The notes under the pieces: model-generated
Told to the model about the DNA's origin: nothing
Seen by the model: the letters and a program-made list of their open reading frames with translations, nothing else
The model's database searches: none
Assembly (NCBI GenBank): GCA_020639075.1
Contig: JACKHI010000001.1
Location: 5,270,001-5,334,000, forward strand
Direction: 5' to 3'
Origin: Phycisphaerales bacterium
Lineage (GTDB): Bacteria; Planctomycetota; Phycisphaerae; UBA1845; UTPLA1
Length of the DNA stretch: 64,000 nt
Program-made: the position numbers and the translations under genes
Part shown: positions 11,776-20,941 of the stretch, piece after piece
Layout: the number at the start of each line of letters is the position of its first letter
How positions within the stretch are numbered: the first letter of the stretch is position 1

Positions 11776-11816
11776 ACGCCGCTTCGATGGGACGCCATCG
11801 AGGCGGCGTTTCTTTT
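11776..11816 (+). terminator. Terminator after the second exported-protein gene
   Basis: A 15-base arm ACGCCGCTTCGATGG (11776-11790) pairs with CCATCGAGGCGGCGT (11795-11809) with one mismatch, followed by TTCTTTT. A further perfect palindrome, CCAGTCAGAC-AA-GTCTGACTGG, sits just before it at 11731-11752. The rest of the 11817-12299 gap shows no supported gene. Confidence 0.75.
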
Positions 11817-12299
11817 ACTCGAATCGGAGCTTGCCACGGTGTCAATGCAATGGCATGAACGAATTCGCGCCATGCGAGGCAAACTTCAAATTGCAGATGT
11901 GTCGTGTCGCCCAATCGGATCATTCGGTTGGGATCGGGTTGCAGTATCACGGGCATTCCCCACTTTGGGAGTTGTGCGGGAAAAATCCCCCGATTGACGA
12001 AGCGTCATTGCATTTCCGCGATTATGTTGGAGTGTCTCGTGCAATTGGGGGCCGTGCAGCCGAGTTCTGAGACATTATGGCACAGCACTTGCTCTGCTTG
12101 GAACGCACAACGACTTCGTTATTCTCGTCCTGACGGGAATCACTGGTCGATCGGTCGGACAGGACAAATGCGAATGTCGTAGGCGTGGCACATTCGATTG
12201 ACGTGCATCCACTCGGCGGAGGCATGACCAGTTAATCGGGCCCTGGTTCTGGACAAACTAGATCAATTCTCACGAGTCAAACACCAACGGAGGCACTTG

Positions 12300-14339
12300 A
12301 TGAAGGTAAGAACTTCCCCCCGGTTCTTTGCGATCATCGGAATCTTCACATGGGCGGCGGCGGTCGGCGCTGCGACTGAGCTGCGTATCGTTGCCGTGAC
12401 GGGCGAGCAGGCCCCCGGGATGCCCGTGGGTATCATTTTCGACGAATTCAATCGCCCTGACATCAACGCGGCGGGGGAGACAGCCTTTGCCGCGGTTTTC
12501 GCCGGGCCGATGGTTACGACGTCGAACGACGCGACGTTGTGGACCGATCGAAATGGAGTGCTTTCGCAAGTGGTGCGGGAAGGTCAGCAGGCCGTGGGTC
12601 TGCCGAATATGGTCGCGTACAAGTCATTCACGATTCCGCATTTGAATGATGCCGGTCGGCTTGGTTTCGAGGCGTTGCTTTCGGGGCCGGGCGTCACGTT
12701 TGAAAACGACGAGGCCGTCTTTTCCGAAGGCGTGTCGAACATACTGGGCGTTGTTGCGCGCGAAGGTGATCAAGTGCCCGGGCTTGGCGCCGGCATTCTG
12801 TACAGTGGCATCACGCATGTCCTGTTCAACAACGAAGGCCGCGTGGTTTTCAGCGGGCAACTCAAGGGGACAGGCGTGGATGTCTCGAACAATGCGTGCA
12901 TCTGGACGGGCTTTCCCGGTGCAGCATCTGTCGTTGTGCGCGAAAACAATCCGGCGCCGGGGCTTCCGGCCGGCGTCTTGTTTGCGTCAACTTCGTCGTT
13001 GCAGCCTGTGCTGGGCGCCGATGATTCGTGCGGGTTCTACATTGGCTTGTCCGGCGTTGGCGTGAACGCCGGCAATGACAACGTCATCTATTCGGGGACG
13101 ACGAGCACGCCGGCTGTCGTGGTGCGCGAAGGAGAACCTGCGCCCGGCCTGCCGGCGGGGATTCAATTGGGCGCTCTTTTCGCGCCCGACATGAACGCCG
13201 CCGGTGAAACTGCGTTTGTTGCGTTTCTCAAGGGCAATGTGACGAGCGCCGTCGATGATCGCGCGCTTTTTTCCGAAGGGCGAACAGGATCGCTGGACCT
13301 CGTGGCACGGATGGGCGGTTCCGCGCCTGCGGGGGATTTCAAGGACCTGTTTTCGCCGGTGATCTGTGCCGACGGTCCCGTCGCTTTCATGGCAACGCTC
13401 CAAGGTTCGGGGATTGACGGTTTGAACGACGAATGTCTCTGTACGGATAGCGGCGGCACGTTGCATTTCGTCGCTCGCGAAGGTGAGCAGGCGCCTGGGT
13501 TGCCGGATGGCGTGGTATTTGCAGGTGACGCTGTGACGATGTCGGGCGCGTTCAGCGGCGAGATCTCGATGAACGCACGCGCCCAGATCGCATTTCGTGC
13601 GAATCTGGCGGGGCCCGGCATCGACATGACGAACAACAGCGGCATCTGGCTTCACGATCCCGATTTCGGCACACGGCTGGTTATTCGAAGCGGCGACGCG
13701 ATTGAGATCGCAACGGGCGATGTACGAATGGTGCAGGACATCATCTGGGTTGCCGGTTCGGGCGGATCCGACGGGCGGAATTCCGCCATGAATGACAGCG
13801 CGCAGTTGGCGCTATGGCTTCGATTCACGGACGGCAGCGAGGCGATCGTCGTGACGCTCGATACTGATGGAGACGGGACGGCGGACTTGCTCGACAACTG
13901 TCCGATGACTGTCAACATGGATCAGGCGGATGCCGACGGCGACGGCGTTGGCGATGCATGCGACGGTTGCCCGGATGATGCCGACAAGTTGACGGCGGGC
14001 GTCTGCGGTTGCGACGTTTCGGATGCGGACAGCGACAACGACGGTGTGCCGGACTGTCTCGACGATTGCCCGGATGATCCGGATAAGTTGAGCCCGGGCG
14101 CATGTGGGTGCGGAATGGCGGATGTCGACAGTGACGGCGATCTGATTCTCGACTGCAACGACAATGATCCGGTGAATTCGAATCCCGGCCAGACGGACGG
14201 CGATGGGGACGGCGTGGGGGATACGTTGATGCAGCCGGAGCAGTGTTGCGGCGGGGGGATGCCGGTGCTGACGCCATTTCTGTTGCTGGGCTTGCGGCGG
14301 CGGCGCCGTCGCAAGTCCGCACGCCGCATGGCGAATTAA
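12300..14339 (+). CDS. Exported NxxGxxAF tandem-repeat protein with type-3 repeats and Cys-type C-terminal tail
   Basis: A 679-residue secreted or surface protein. A signal peptide (about 1-24, ending VGAA) is followed by seven or eight repeats of roughly 65-70 residues. The recurring marks are VVREGxxAPGLPxG and N(A/D)AGxxAF, as in NAAGETAFAAVF, NDAGRLGFEALL and NAAGETAFVAFL. This matches the group described as choice-of-anchor tandem-repeat NxxGxxAF proteins, whose function is unknown. About 100 residues of calcium-binding DxDxDGxxD repeats follow, and the protein ends EQCCGGGMPVLTPF, a membrane stretch and RRRRRR. Start is ATG 12300 with CGGAGG 7 bases upstream. It is the third gene in a row with this tail. 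Confidence 0.8.
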   Translation: MKVRTSPRFFAIIGIFTWAAAVGAATELRIVAVTGEQAPGMPVGIIFDEFNRPDINAAGETAFAAVFAGPMVTTSNDATLWTDRNGVLSQVVREGQQAVGLPNMVAYKSFTIPHLNDAGRLGFEALLSGPGVTFENDEAVFSEGVSNILGVVAREGDQVPGLGAGILYSGITHVLFNNEGRVVFSGQLKGTGVDVSNNACIWTGFPGAASVVVRENNPAPGLPAGVLFASTSSLQPVLGADDSCGFYIGLSGVGVNAGNDNVIYSGTTSTPAVVVREGEPAPGLPAGIQLGALFAPDMNAAGETAFVAFLKGNVTSAVDDRALFSEGRTGSLDLVARMGGSAPAGDFKDLFSPVICADGPVAFMATLQGSGIDGLNDECLCTDSGGTLHFVAREGEQAPGLPDGVVFAGDAVTMSGAFSGEISMNARAQIAFRANLAGPGIDMTNNSGIWLHDPDFGTRLVIRSGDAIEIATGDVRMVQDIIWVAGSGGSDGRNSAMNDSAQLALWLRFTDGSEAIVVTLDTDGDGTADLLDNCPMTVNMDQADADGDGVGDACDGCPDDADKLTAGVCGCDVSDADSDNDGVPDCLDDCPDDPDKLSPGACGCGMADVDSDGDLILDCNDNDPVNSNPGQTDGDGDGVGDTLMQPEQCCGGGMPVLTPFLLLGLRRRRRRKSARRMAN

Positions 14340-14563
14340 ACTCGCTTCAGCGTGGGATTCGGTGTGCGATCGCCATGGCGCGTTTCATCGGGATAACGAC
14401 GGCTGCCATGACGATCGACAATTGGGGGTGGTCGGGCCTGTTCTTCGGAGATGCTTGAATCGTGCGTCGTGCCTCAGTATTCCGTTCTACAATCTATACT
14501 CCGCGTGGCCTGCGATGATCGCAGCTCGTGGAAGCGGCGATTAGAATAGAATGGGGTCAGCAC

Positions 14564-14992
14564 ATGAACAACGACATAGACATGCAGGCATCGCCGCCCC
14601 AGTCTCTGATCTACGCGACGCGTGAATCGGCTGCTGCGGGGCGTGCGCCAGTACGCGGCGAGAAGACGGTTCCAACGTTTTTGACGATCTACACTCTCAT
14701 TTTGATCGGGCTGATCGCGATGTGCTTCATGCATTTGGGGCCGAATCGAGGATCGGCAGCGCAAACGAAGGATCTGTCAGATTTCATCGTGCCGTGGTTC
14801 AGCGGAATCGGTGCAGGAACGTGCGTCTTGTTTGCGATCATTGGTTTTGTGCGGGCGATGACCTGCTTTTCTCGGCGTCGCGCTGAATCCGGTTTGCTGA
14901 ACGTGTTGTCGGCAGTCATCTTGCTTTGTTATGCAGTTGCTTCCGGCGCCGTCGCGCTATTCTACACGACGCTGGGCAATCTGCCTGTTTGA
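14564..14992 (+). CDS. Small membrane protein, three predicted membrane segments
   Basis: A 142-residue protein I do not recognise. About 35 polar residues lead into a membrane segment (FLTIYTLILIGLIAMCFM), a second (FSGIGAGTCVLFAIIGFVRAM) and a third (LLNVLSAVILLCYAVASGAV). Start is taken as ATG 14564; an in-frame GTG lies 12 codons earlier. The stop codon overlaps an in-frame ATG of the following gene (TGATG at 14990-14994), which suggests the two are co-transcribed and may act together. Confidence 0.6.
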   Translation: MNNDIDMQASPPQSLIYATRESAAAGRAPVRGEKTVPTFLTIYTLILIGLIAMCFMHLGPNRGSAAQTKDLSDFIVPWFSGIGAGTCVLFAIIGFVRAMTCFSRRRAESGLLNVLSAVILLCYAVASGAVALFYTTLGNLPV

Positions 14993-15024
14993 TGCGTTGT
15001 CGGCGACTTGCTAGGAACTTGACG

Positions 15025-15816
15025 ATGTCGGCGGTCTCGACACATATCGTTCGCGTTGCGCGAAATAAGTCGTTCACGTCCGACACGTTGCCTGCCGAGG
15101 AGCTGGCGCGGCTGGAGGCGGCGTTTCGCTCCGGTCGCTGGTGGCGGGATCGCTGGGCGGATCGCGAATTTCGCACCGAGGCTCGGCGCGTCATGCGTGA
15201 GTGCGGGGGGATTGTTCTCATCGGCCCGGGTGTTTCATTCGATATTCCCGCGGCGTTCGACGAGTTCTTCGAGGCGATCGAAGTCGCGACGCCGGCGATG
15301 TACAAGGACTATCGGCTCAAGATGATTTCGGGCGAGGCGCCGACGAAAGAAGAGCGGATCGGCCGAGTCATGATGGCCATCGCCGCCTTCGTTGTGGTTG
15401 CACTGATCGTTGGCCTGATCATCGGGTATTTCTTCGGCATTCCGTTCATGGCGTACAGGGCCATCGGTATTTCGATGGTCGTCATGTTCGGCGTTGTGTT
15501 GCTCGTGACGCAGTTGATTCGATTGCGCGCCCGCGTCTATCTCGTGCCGGGCGGGCTCGCGGTGGTGCGGCGTCCGGCGCGAAAGGGCATGCCGCCGCGG
15601 ATCACGGTGTTTTCCCGAGACGATTCGTGCCTGGTATTCCGGCTTGTGAGTACGGGTAAGACGGTGGTGATGATGATGGAGCTATGGACGCCCGCGGGCG
15701 GAAAAGTCGCCCGGGCGGTCTCGCAGCGTGAGGCGATGAGTGCTGTGGCGGTGTGGAAAAGCGCTCAGGCGCCGCTGGATGATGATCGGCTGGTGGAGGT
15801 TGTGAATACTTGGTAG
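15025..15816 (+). CDS. Unrecognised membrane protein with two central membrane segments
   Basis: A 263-residue protein with no family I can name. About 120 mostly charged residues precede two adjacent membrane segments (MAIAAFVVVALIVGLIIGYFFG and AIGISMVVMFGVVLLVTQLI), followed by a soluble C-terminal part of about 95 residues with short beta strands (RITVFSRDD, CLVFRLVSTGKTVVMMMELW). Start is ATG 15025, with AGGA 9 bases upstream; ATG 14992, which overlaps the preceding stop, would add 11 residues and allow coupled translation. It appears to form a two-gene unit with the small membrane protein before it. Confidence 0.6.
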   Translation: MSAVSTHIVRVARNKSFTSDTLPAEELARLEAAFRSGRWWRDRWADREFRTEARRVMRECGGIVLIGPGVSFDIPAAFDEFFEAIEVATPAMYKDYRLKMISGEAPTKEERIGRVMMAIAAFVVVALIVGLIIGYFFGIPFMAYRAIGISMVVMFGVVLLVTQLIRLRARVYLVPGGLAVVRRPARKGMPPRITVFSRDDSCLVFRLVSTGKTVVMMMELWTPAGGKVARAVSQREAMSAVAVWKSAQAPLDDDRLVEVVNTW

Positions 15817-15986
15817 TCGACAACGGAGTGGACTACGCAGACATGTGAGATCTTGCGGGCACTGAATGGCAATTCGTTGATTCGCAGTCATGGGCGATCA
15901 ATTATGATGCGGCGGGAGTCAAGTGAACTCGCGAGGATCGTTCGCTGCGGCATCAGGGCGAACACAAACCAGGCGGAGTGTATCGC

Positions 15987-16985
15987 GTGGCAGAGAGTAC
16001 AAACGGCATCAACACGGGCGACTGCATCAAGGGGATGAACAAGCTCCCCGAGGGATCGATCGATCTGGTCTTTGCCGATCCGCCGTTCAACATCGGCTAC
16101 AAGTACGACGCGTACGACGATCGGCGGGAAGTCGATGATTATCTCGACTGGTCGAAACAGTGGATGGCCGCGGTCCATCGCGTGTTGAAGCCGGACGGTA
16201 CGTTCTGGCTGGCGATCGGCGACGAGTTTGCGGCCGAGCTGAAAGTTACATGCACGCGGGAGCTGGGATTTCATTGTCGCAGCTGGGTGATCTGGTTCTA
16301 CACGTTCGGCGTGCATTGCACGCACAAGTTCACGCGCAGCCACGCGCACATTTTCCAGTTTGTCAAAGATCCGAAGAAGTTCACGTTCAATTCAATGGAC
16401 ATTCGCGTTCCGTCTGCGCGACAGCTCGTGTATGGAGACCGTCGAGCTGTTGACGGCGGCCGCGTTCCGGATGACACGTGGATGATAGCGCCGGTACTGC
16501 CGCCTGACGTGCCGACGAAGGACGGGTTCGTGCTGCGGCCACAGGACATCGCGGAACGATTCCCGGCCGACAGCGACACGTGGTACTTTTCGCGCGTCGC
16601 GGGGACGTTCAAGGAGCGGCAGGGTTTCCACGGTTGCCAGATGCCGGAGCAGCTGCTCGGGCGGATTATTCGGGCGTCGTCGAACGAAGGGGATGTGGTC
16701 CTTGATCCGTTCGGCGGCAGCGGGACGACGCTTGCCGTGGCCAAGAAGCTTGGGCGCCAGTTCAAGGGGTTCGAATTGTCGAAGGACTACGCGGCGATGA
16801 TTCGCAAACGGCTCAACGCGATCAACGTCGGTGATCCGTTGGACGGTCCTGAGAATCCTGTCGAAAACTCGCCGAAGACTTCCAGCGGAAGAAGACTTAA
16901 GGACATTAGTGAACGGAAAAAACCGGGGCGGCCCCGAAAGAAGCGAGACGATTCCGACGAAGGCGGGTTGTTCAATGTGGCTTGA
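15987..16985 (+). CDS. Solitary beta-class DNA adenine/cytosine-N methyltransferase with AT-hook
   Basis: A 332-residue SAM-dependent DNA amino-methyltransferase. The catalytic motif DPPF (31-34) comes before the SAM-binding motif DPFGGSGTT (from 240), which is the beta-class order shared with CcrM and many N6-adenine and N4-cytosine enzymes. A target-recognition region with FTRSHAHIFQF lies between. The basic C-terminal tail contains KKPGRPRKKR, a Gly-Arg-Pro AT-hook that would bind A/T-rich minor groove. Start is GTG 15987, with AGGCGGAG 8 bases upstream; a GTG at 15978 overlaps that site. No restriction enzyme gene is adjacent, so a regulatory or cell-cycle role is possible. Target sequence unknown. 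Confidence 0.85.
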   Translation: MAESTNGINTGDCIKGMNKLPEGSIDLVFADPPFNIGYKYDAYDDRREVDDYLDWSKQWMAAVHRVLKPDGTFWLAIGDEFAAELKVTCTRELGFHCRSWVIWFYTFGVHCTHKFTRSHAHIFQFVKDPKKFTFNSMDIRVPSARQLVYGDRRAVDGGRVPDDTWMIAPVLPPDVPTKDGFVLRPQDIAERFPADSDTWYFSRVAGTFKERQGFHGCQMPEQLLGRIIRASSNEGDVVLDPFGGSGTTLAVAKKLGRQFKGFELSKDYAAMIRKRLNAINVGDPLDGPENPVENSPKTSSGRRLKDISERKKPGRPRKKRDDSDEGGLFNVA

Positions 16986-17189
16986 GATCGCGCATTGATC
17001 GAACTCAACCTTCGACTCAGGTTCCACCGACCTCGAACCGCATTCGCCCGCGACGGGCGTCGAATCGTCTCCATAGAGATTGAATAATGCGGGGCCATTC
17101 AGTGCGGTTGCGGCTCGGATCGCGACTTGCTGGGCGGTACCGAGTCACGGCGTTCTCAGTCGCAGTGATACGGCCTTCATTCCTACAAA

Positions 17190-18335
17190 TCACTCATCAT
17201 CCGGATCATCCCGCTCCCCGTCCGCCAGTGCGATCAGTCCTTTCGCGATTGTCAGCGCGGCGTCGTGGCGGCCCATGGCGCCGGCGATTTCCGCAAGGCG
17301 TTCGCGGCGATGGTCCGAGGCCATCAGGGATTCGAGTTCCTTGCGCAGGCGCCGTGCGTTGACGGCGGGATCGTTGGCGTCCTTGACGAGCGCCGCGGCG
17401 TTCTGGTTGGCGAGATGGTTCGCGTTTGCCAGCTGGTGCTGCTTCTTGTCGAACGGATAGGGCATCAGGATCGAGGCGCGGCCGACGGCCGTGATCTCCG
17501 CGAGCGTCGATGCGCCCGCACGAGAGATGACCAGGTCGGCGGCCGCCATGCAGTGCGCCATGTGCTCGGTGAATGCGAGCGTCATTGCATTGACGCCCGC
17601 CTCCGCATAGGCGGTGCGGCAGCCCTTCAGGTCGTTCGCGCCTGTCAGGTGCACGATCTGCCAGTCCGACATTTTCTTCCAGAGGTCCATCAGTTCCAGT
17701 ACGGCGGTGTTGATCGACCAGGCGCCCTGCGATGCGCCGGTGATCAGCAGCGTTTTCTTTGACGGATCGAGCTTGAGCGCCTTGATCGCCGCGTCCTTTT
17801 TGATCGTCGCGAATCCCGCGCGAATCGGGCAGCCGCTGCATTTGACTTTCGTCGCGCGGCCGAAGTGCTCGATCGACTCGTACCATTGCACGTATATGCG
17901 ATCGACGCTGTCGGCCAGTTTTCGGTTGGCCTTGCCGGGAATGAGATCGGGATTGAACAGCGCTGTCGGCACGCCCATCTTCGCTGCCGCGACGATCGCC
18001 GGCGCGGCGGCGTAGCCTCCGAGCCCGAGCACCATGGCGGGCTTGCGTTCAGTGAATGCCTTTTTGGCGGCAGAGATTGACTTGTAGTAGCTGCGGAGGA
18101 ATCCGAAGATCTTCTTCGGATTCGTCGTGAAGGGTTGCACCGGCTGAACAACGAGTCCCATGTTGTGGGATTCCGTCAGCTTTGCGTCGATCGGTCGCGG
18201 CGTTCCGTAGACCACGACGTCGAATTCGGGGCGAAGTTTGCGGAGTTCCTCGGCCGCGGCGATGCCCGGATAAAGATGGCCGCCTGTGCCGCCGCCTGCG
18301 AGTACGAAGAGTCGTCGTTTTTGTGTGCTGGTCAT
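17190..18335 (-). CDS. murG: MurG, lipid II-forming GlcNAc transferase
   Basis: A 381-residue peripheral membrane enzyme that adds GlcNAc from UDP-GlcNAc to lipid I, giving lipid II. The N-terminal GGGTGGHLYPG (from about residue 14) is the diagnostic glycine-rich loop. GASQGA near the domain junction and the SRAGASTLAEI motif in the second Rossmann domain are also present. Length is close to the family norm of about 355-370. Start is ATG 18335; a TTG 9 codons upstream is possible. It is the last gene of the minus-strand division and cell-wall block, 111 bases after ftsW, and no murC, murB, ddl, ftsQ, ftsA or ftsZ follows. Confidence 0.95.
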   Translation of the reverse strand: MTSTQKRRLFVLAGGGTGGHLYPGIAAAEELRKLRPEFDVVVYGTPRPIDAKLTESHNMGLVVQPVQPFTTNPKKIFGFLRSYYKSISAAKKAFTERKPAMVLGLGGYAAAPAIVAAAKMGVPTALFNPDLIPGKANRKLADSVDRIYVQWYESIEHFGRATKVKCSGCPIRAGFATIKKDAAIKALKLDPSKKTLLITGASQGAWSINTAVLELMDLWKKMSDWQIVHLTGANDLKGCRTAYAEAGVNAMTLAFTEHMAHCMAAADLVISRAGASTLAEITAVGRASILMPYPFDKKQHQLANANHLANQNAAALVKDANDPAVNARRLRKELESLMASDHRRERLAEIAGAMGRHDAALTIAKGLIALADGERDDPDDE

Positions 18336-18446
18336 GCGATTAATTCTGTCTGTCGGCGGCAAGCGGGTTCAAGGCAGACGCGCTCGCCATGATACGCCGC
18401 TATTCCGGTGCATCATTCCTCGTTGATCGGTTCGGAGCGCTTGGGG

Positions 18447-19670
18447 CTATGCTGCGCCGCCGGCCGCCATTTCAGCGTTCGGCCATTCGGCGTCAGACGG
18501 CCCGGAATCCCATTGAGGCTCCTCAGTGGGAGCGGCCCGAGCGACGTTTGCGAGTAAGCCTATCAGGATGGCGAAGAAAATCACACCTGTGCCGCCGGCA
18601 GAAACGAGCGGGAGGCTGATTCCCTTGGTGGGAACGCTGACTGTCACGACGGCGATGTTGATCGCGGCCTGAAAGCCGACCATGAGCGTGACGCCGAGGG
18701 CGAGCAATCGGCCGAAATCACTTGGTGCTCTGGATGTGGCCTTTCGACCTTGCCAGAGCAGCACGGCGAACAGGCCGATGACCGCTATGCCGCCGATGAT
18801 GCCGAGTTCCTCGCAGATGACTGAGAAAATGAAGTCGGTACGCCCCTCTGGGAGGTAGCCGTACTTCTGAACGCCGGCGCCGAGCCCTCGCCCCCACCAG
18901 CCGCCGGATGCGATCGTCAGGAGCGACTGAACGGGCTGATAGCCGGCGCCCTGGGGGTCCGCCTCGGGATTCATGAATGTGAGGAGTCGCTGGACGCGAT
19001 TGGGCCGCTGGATGACCAGGTAGATGAGGCCGATGACGGCCGGCATGCCCATCAGGATGATGTGCCAGAGCCGGGCGCCGGCGCCGAGGATAACGCAGGT
19101 GCCGACGAGGGCGAGCAGGGCGGCGGTTCCGAAGTCCTCCACGCCGACGAGACCGACGAAGAGACCGACGAACATGAGCGTGGGCAGGAGTCCTGTCCAG
19201 AATTTTCGGATTCGGGGTCCGATCCATGCGCACCAGGCGGCAAGAAAAAGCGTCAATGCGAGCTTTGCGATCTCAGACGGCTGGAACCCGAGGCCGAGCG
19301 AATCGGGGCCGACATTGAGCCAGCGTCTTGCGCCGTTACGTTTTTCGCCGATGCCGGGGATCAGCACCATCGCTAACAGCGTCAATGCGATCAATGCAAG
19401 AAATACGACGGGCTGAATCCACTTGCCCTTTCGAATCGCCCAGATCCTCGAAGGGATGATGCTGACGATCAGAAGAGCGCAGAGGGCGATGCAGGTAAAG
19501 GCGGCCTGTCGAAGTTCCGGGCTTGCGAGAAATCCCTTGTCGAAGGGACCTGCACCGAGGCTCTCACCGGCGGAAAAGACCATGACGACGCCGAGGCCCA
19601 TGAGTGCGGCCGTCGTGATGATGACGGACATGCTGCTAGGCGTCGATTGTGTGTCGAGGCGGAGTTTCAT
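18447..19670 (-). CDS. ftsW: FtsW, septal peptidoglycan polymerase (SEDS family)
   Basis: A 407-residue polytopic membrane protein with about ten membrane segments. SEDS-family marks include FQPSEIAKLAL, a GVEDFGTAALL motif after the next helices, GAGYQPVQSLLTIASGGWWGRGLG in the large extracytoplasmic loop, YGYLPEGRTDFIFSVICEE and KGISLPLVSAGGTGV. FtsW polymerises lipid II at the septum together with the class B PBP, here FtsI upstream in the same block. Position after mraY and before murG, without a nearby rodA partner, supports FtsW over RodA. In the usual order murD would stand just upstream, but only 73 bases separate it from mraY. Confidence 0.92.
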   Translation of the reverse strand: MKLRLDTQSTPSSMSVIITTAALMGLGVVMVFSAGESLGAGPFDKGFLASPELRQAAFTCIALCALLIVSIIPSRIWAIRKGKWIQPVVFLALIALTLLAMVLIPGIGEKRNGARRWLNVGPDSLGLGFQPSEIAKLALTLFLAAWCAWIGPRIRKFWTGLLPTLMFVGLFVGLVGVEDFGTAALLALVGTCVILGAGARLWHIILMGMPAVIGLIYLVIQRPNRVQRLLTFMNPEADPQGAGYQPVQSLLTIASGGWWGRGLGAGVQKYGYLPEGRTDFIFSVICEELGIIGGIAVIGLFAVLLWQGRKATSRAPSDFGRLLALGVTLMVGFQAAINIAVVTVSVPTKGISLPLVSAGGTGVIFFAILIGLLANVARAAPTEEPQWDSGPSDAEWPNAEMAAGGAA

Positions 19671-19743
19671 GGCGTATTCAGAGTTCGTCAGGCGGCAGAT
19701 ATTGCGCTGCCCTGTCTATGTATCGACATTGGGGCCGGTTTTG

Positions 19744-20880
19744 CTATCGGAGTTTCGTGATTGCCAGGGCGACGACGGCGCAGATGGCGGAAAACAGCCA
19801 GAATCGAACCACGACTTGTGTTTCCTTCCAACCTTTCAGGTGGAAGTGATGATGGATGGGGGCGATCAGAAAAAGCCGCTTGCCCTTCGTCAGCTTGAAA
19901 TACCCCACTTGCAGGATCACGGACATGGCCTCGACGACGAAGATTCCGCCGACGATGAGCAGCATGAGTTCCATGCGCGTCACGATCGCCACGTATCCGA
20001 TCAGACCGCCAAGCGCCAATGAGCCCGTGTCGCCCATGAATACCTGGGCCGGTGCGGCGTTGTACCACAGGAATCCCAGCACGGCTCCGAGCATGGCGCC
20101 GCAGAGGACGGACAATTCATCCGATTGCGGTACATGTGAATATTGGAGGTAGCCGGCGATGCGTTCGTCGCCGACGGCATAAGTCAGCAGCATGAACACG
20201 AAACAGCAAAGAGCCAGGCAGCCGCTGGCCAAGCCGTCCATACCGTCAGTCAGATTCACGGCGTTGGACGTGCCCGTCACGACGAAGATCGTCACAAGGA
20301 TGAAAACGCCGAGCGGCAGGAGCATCGGGTCGGCGAGGTTGTCCTTGAAAAAGGGTATCGAGAGCACGCGGTAGTACTCGACCTGTCCCTCCAGGATATT
20401 CGCGGCGCCGCGCTGGTAGATGAAATACCCCAGTATCAGGGCGAGACCGATCTGGAATAGAATTTTCTCATAGAACTTCAGGCCGTCGCGGGAGTTTTCC
20501 TTCCCCTTGTTGCTGAGTTTGAACCAGTCGTCCATGAAGCCGACCGCCCCGAGCCAGATCATGCAGAAGCCGGCGAGATGGATGTAGAAGACTGTCAGGT
20601 CGGCGAGCAGCAACGTGGCGACGGCGACGCCGGCGAGGATGAGAACGCCGCCCATCGTCGGCACATTGGCCTTATGCTGCGTCAGTTCATTCAGCGCCTT
20701 GTGGTCGAAGTCGGGGATATCGCCGCATTTCTTGCGCACCAGGGCTCGAATGGTGACGGGGCCGAAGCCCCAGACGACGAAGAACGCCACGAGGATGGCG
20801 ACGGTCGCGCGGAAGAGGGGGTTCTGGTAGCCGTAATGCAGCCCCTCCTTGTTCATGTGTTCGAGCAGATGGTAGAGCAA
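19744..20880 (-). CDS. mraY: MraY, phospho-MurNAc-pentapeptide transferase
   Basis: A 378-residue polytopic membrane enzyme that moves phospho-MurNAc-pentapeptide from UDP to undecaprenyl phosphate, forming lipid I. The N-terminus (MLYHLLEHMNK) aligns with the usual MraY start. Key motifs are the paired Asp of MDDWFKL, the NLTDGMDGLASG active-site loop, FMGDTGSLALGG and the loop IAPIHHHFHLKGW. The start codon is TTG at 20880, chosen by homology of the N-terminus, with AAAGG about 11 bases upstream. It sits 61 bases after murF and 73 before ftsW. Confidence 0.95.
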   Translation of the reverse strand: MLYHLLEHMNKEGLHYGYQNPLFRATVAILVAFFVVWGFGPVTIRALVRKKCGDIPDFDHKALNELTQHKANVPTMGGVLILAGVAVATLLLADLTVFYIHLAGFCMIWLGAVGFMDDWFKLSNKGKENSRDGLKFYEKILFQIGLALILGYFIYQRGAANILEGQVEYYRVLSIPFFKDNLADPMLLPLGVFILVTIFVVTGTSNAVNLTDGMDGLASGCLALCCFVFMLLTYAVGDERIAGYLQYSHVPQSDELSVLCGAMLGAVLGFLWYNAAPAQVFMGDTGSLALGGLIGYVAIVTRMELMLLIVGGIFVVEAMSVILQVGYFKLTKGKRLFLIAPIHHHFHLKGWKETQVVVRFWLFSAICAVVALAITKLR

Positions 20881-20941
20881 TCCGGGAACGACCTTTCTTT
20901 GTCATGAACCTGTGACAGGAACGCGATGCGGCCCCCGCGAT

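Noticed and set aside
11904..12182. Possible small gene in the gap before the NxxGxxAF protein
   Set aside because: No ribosome binding site, no compositional bias toward coding, and no recognisable motif.
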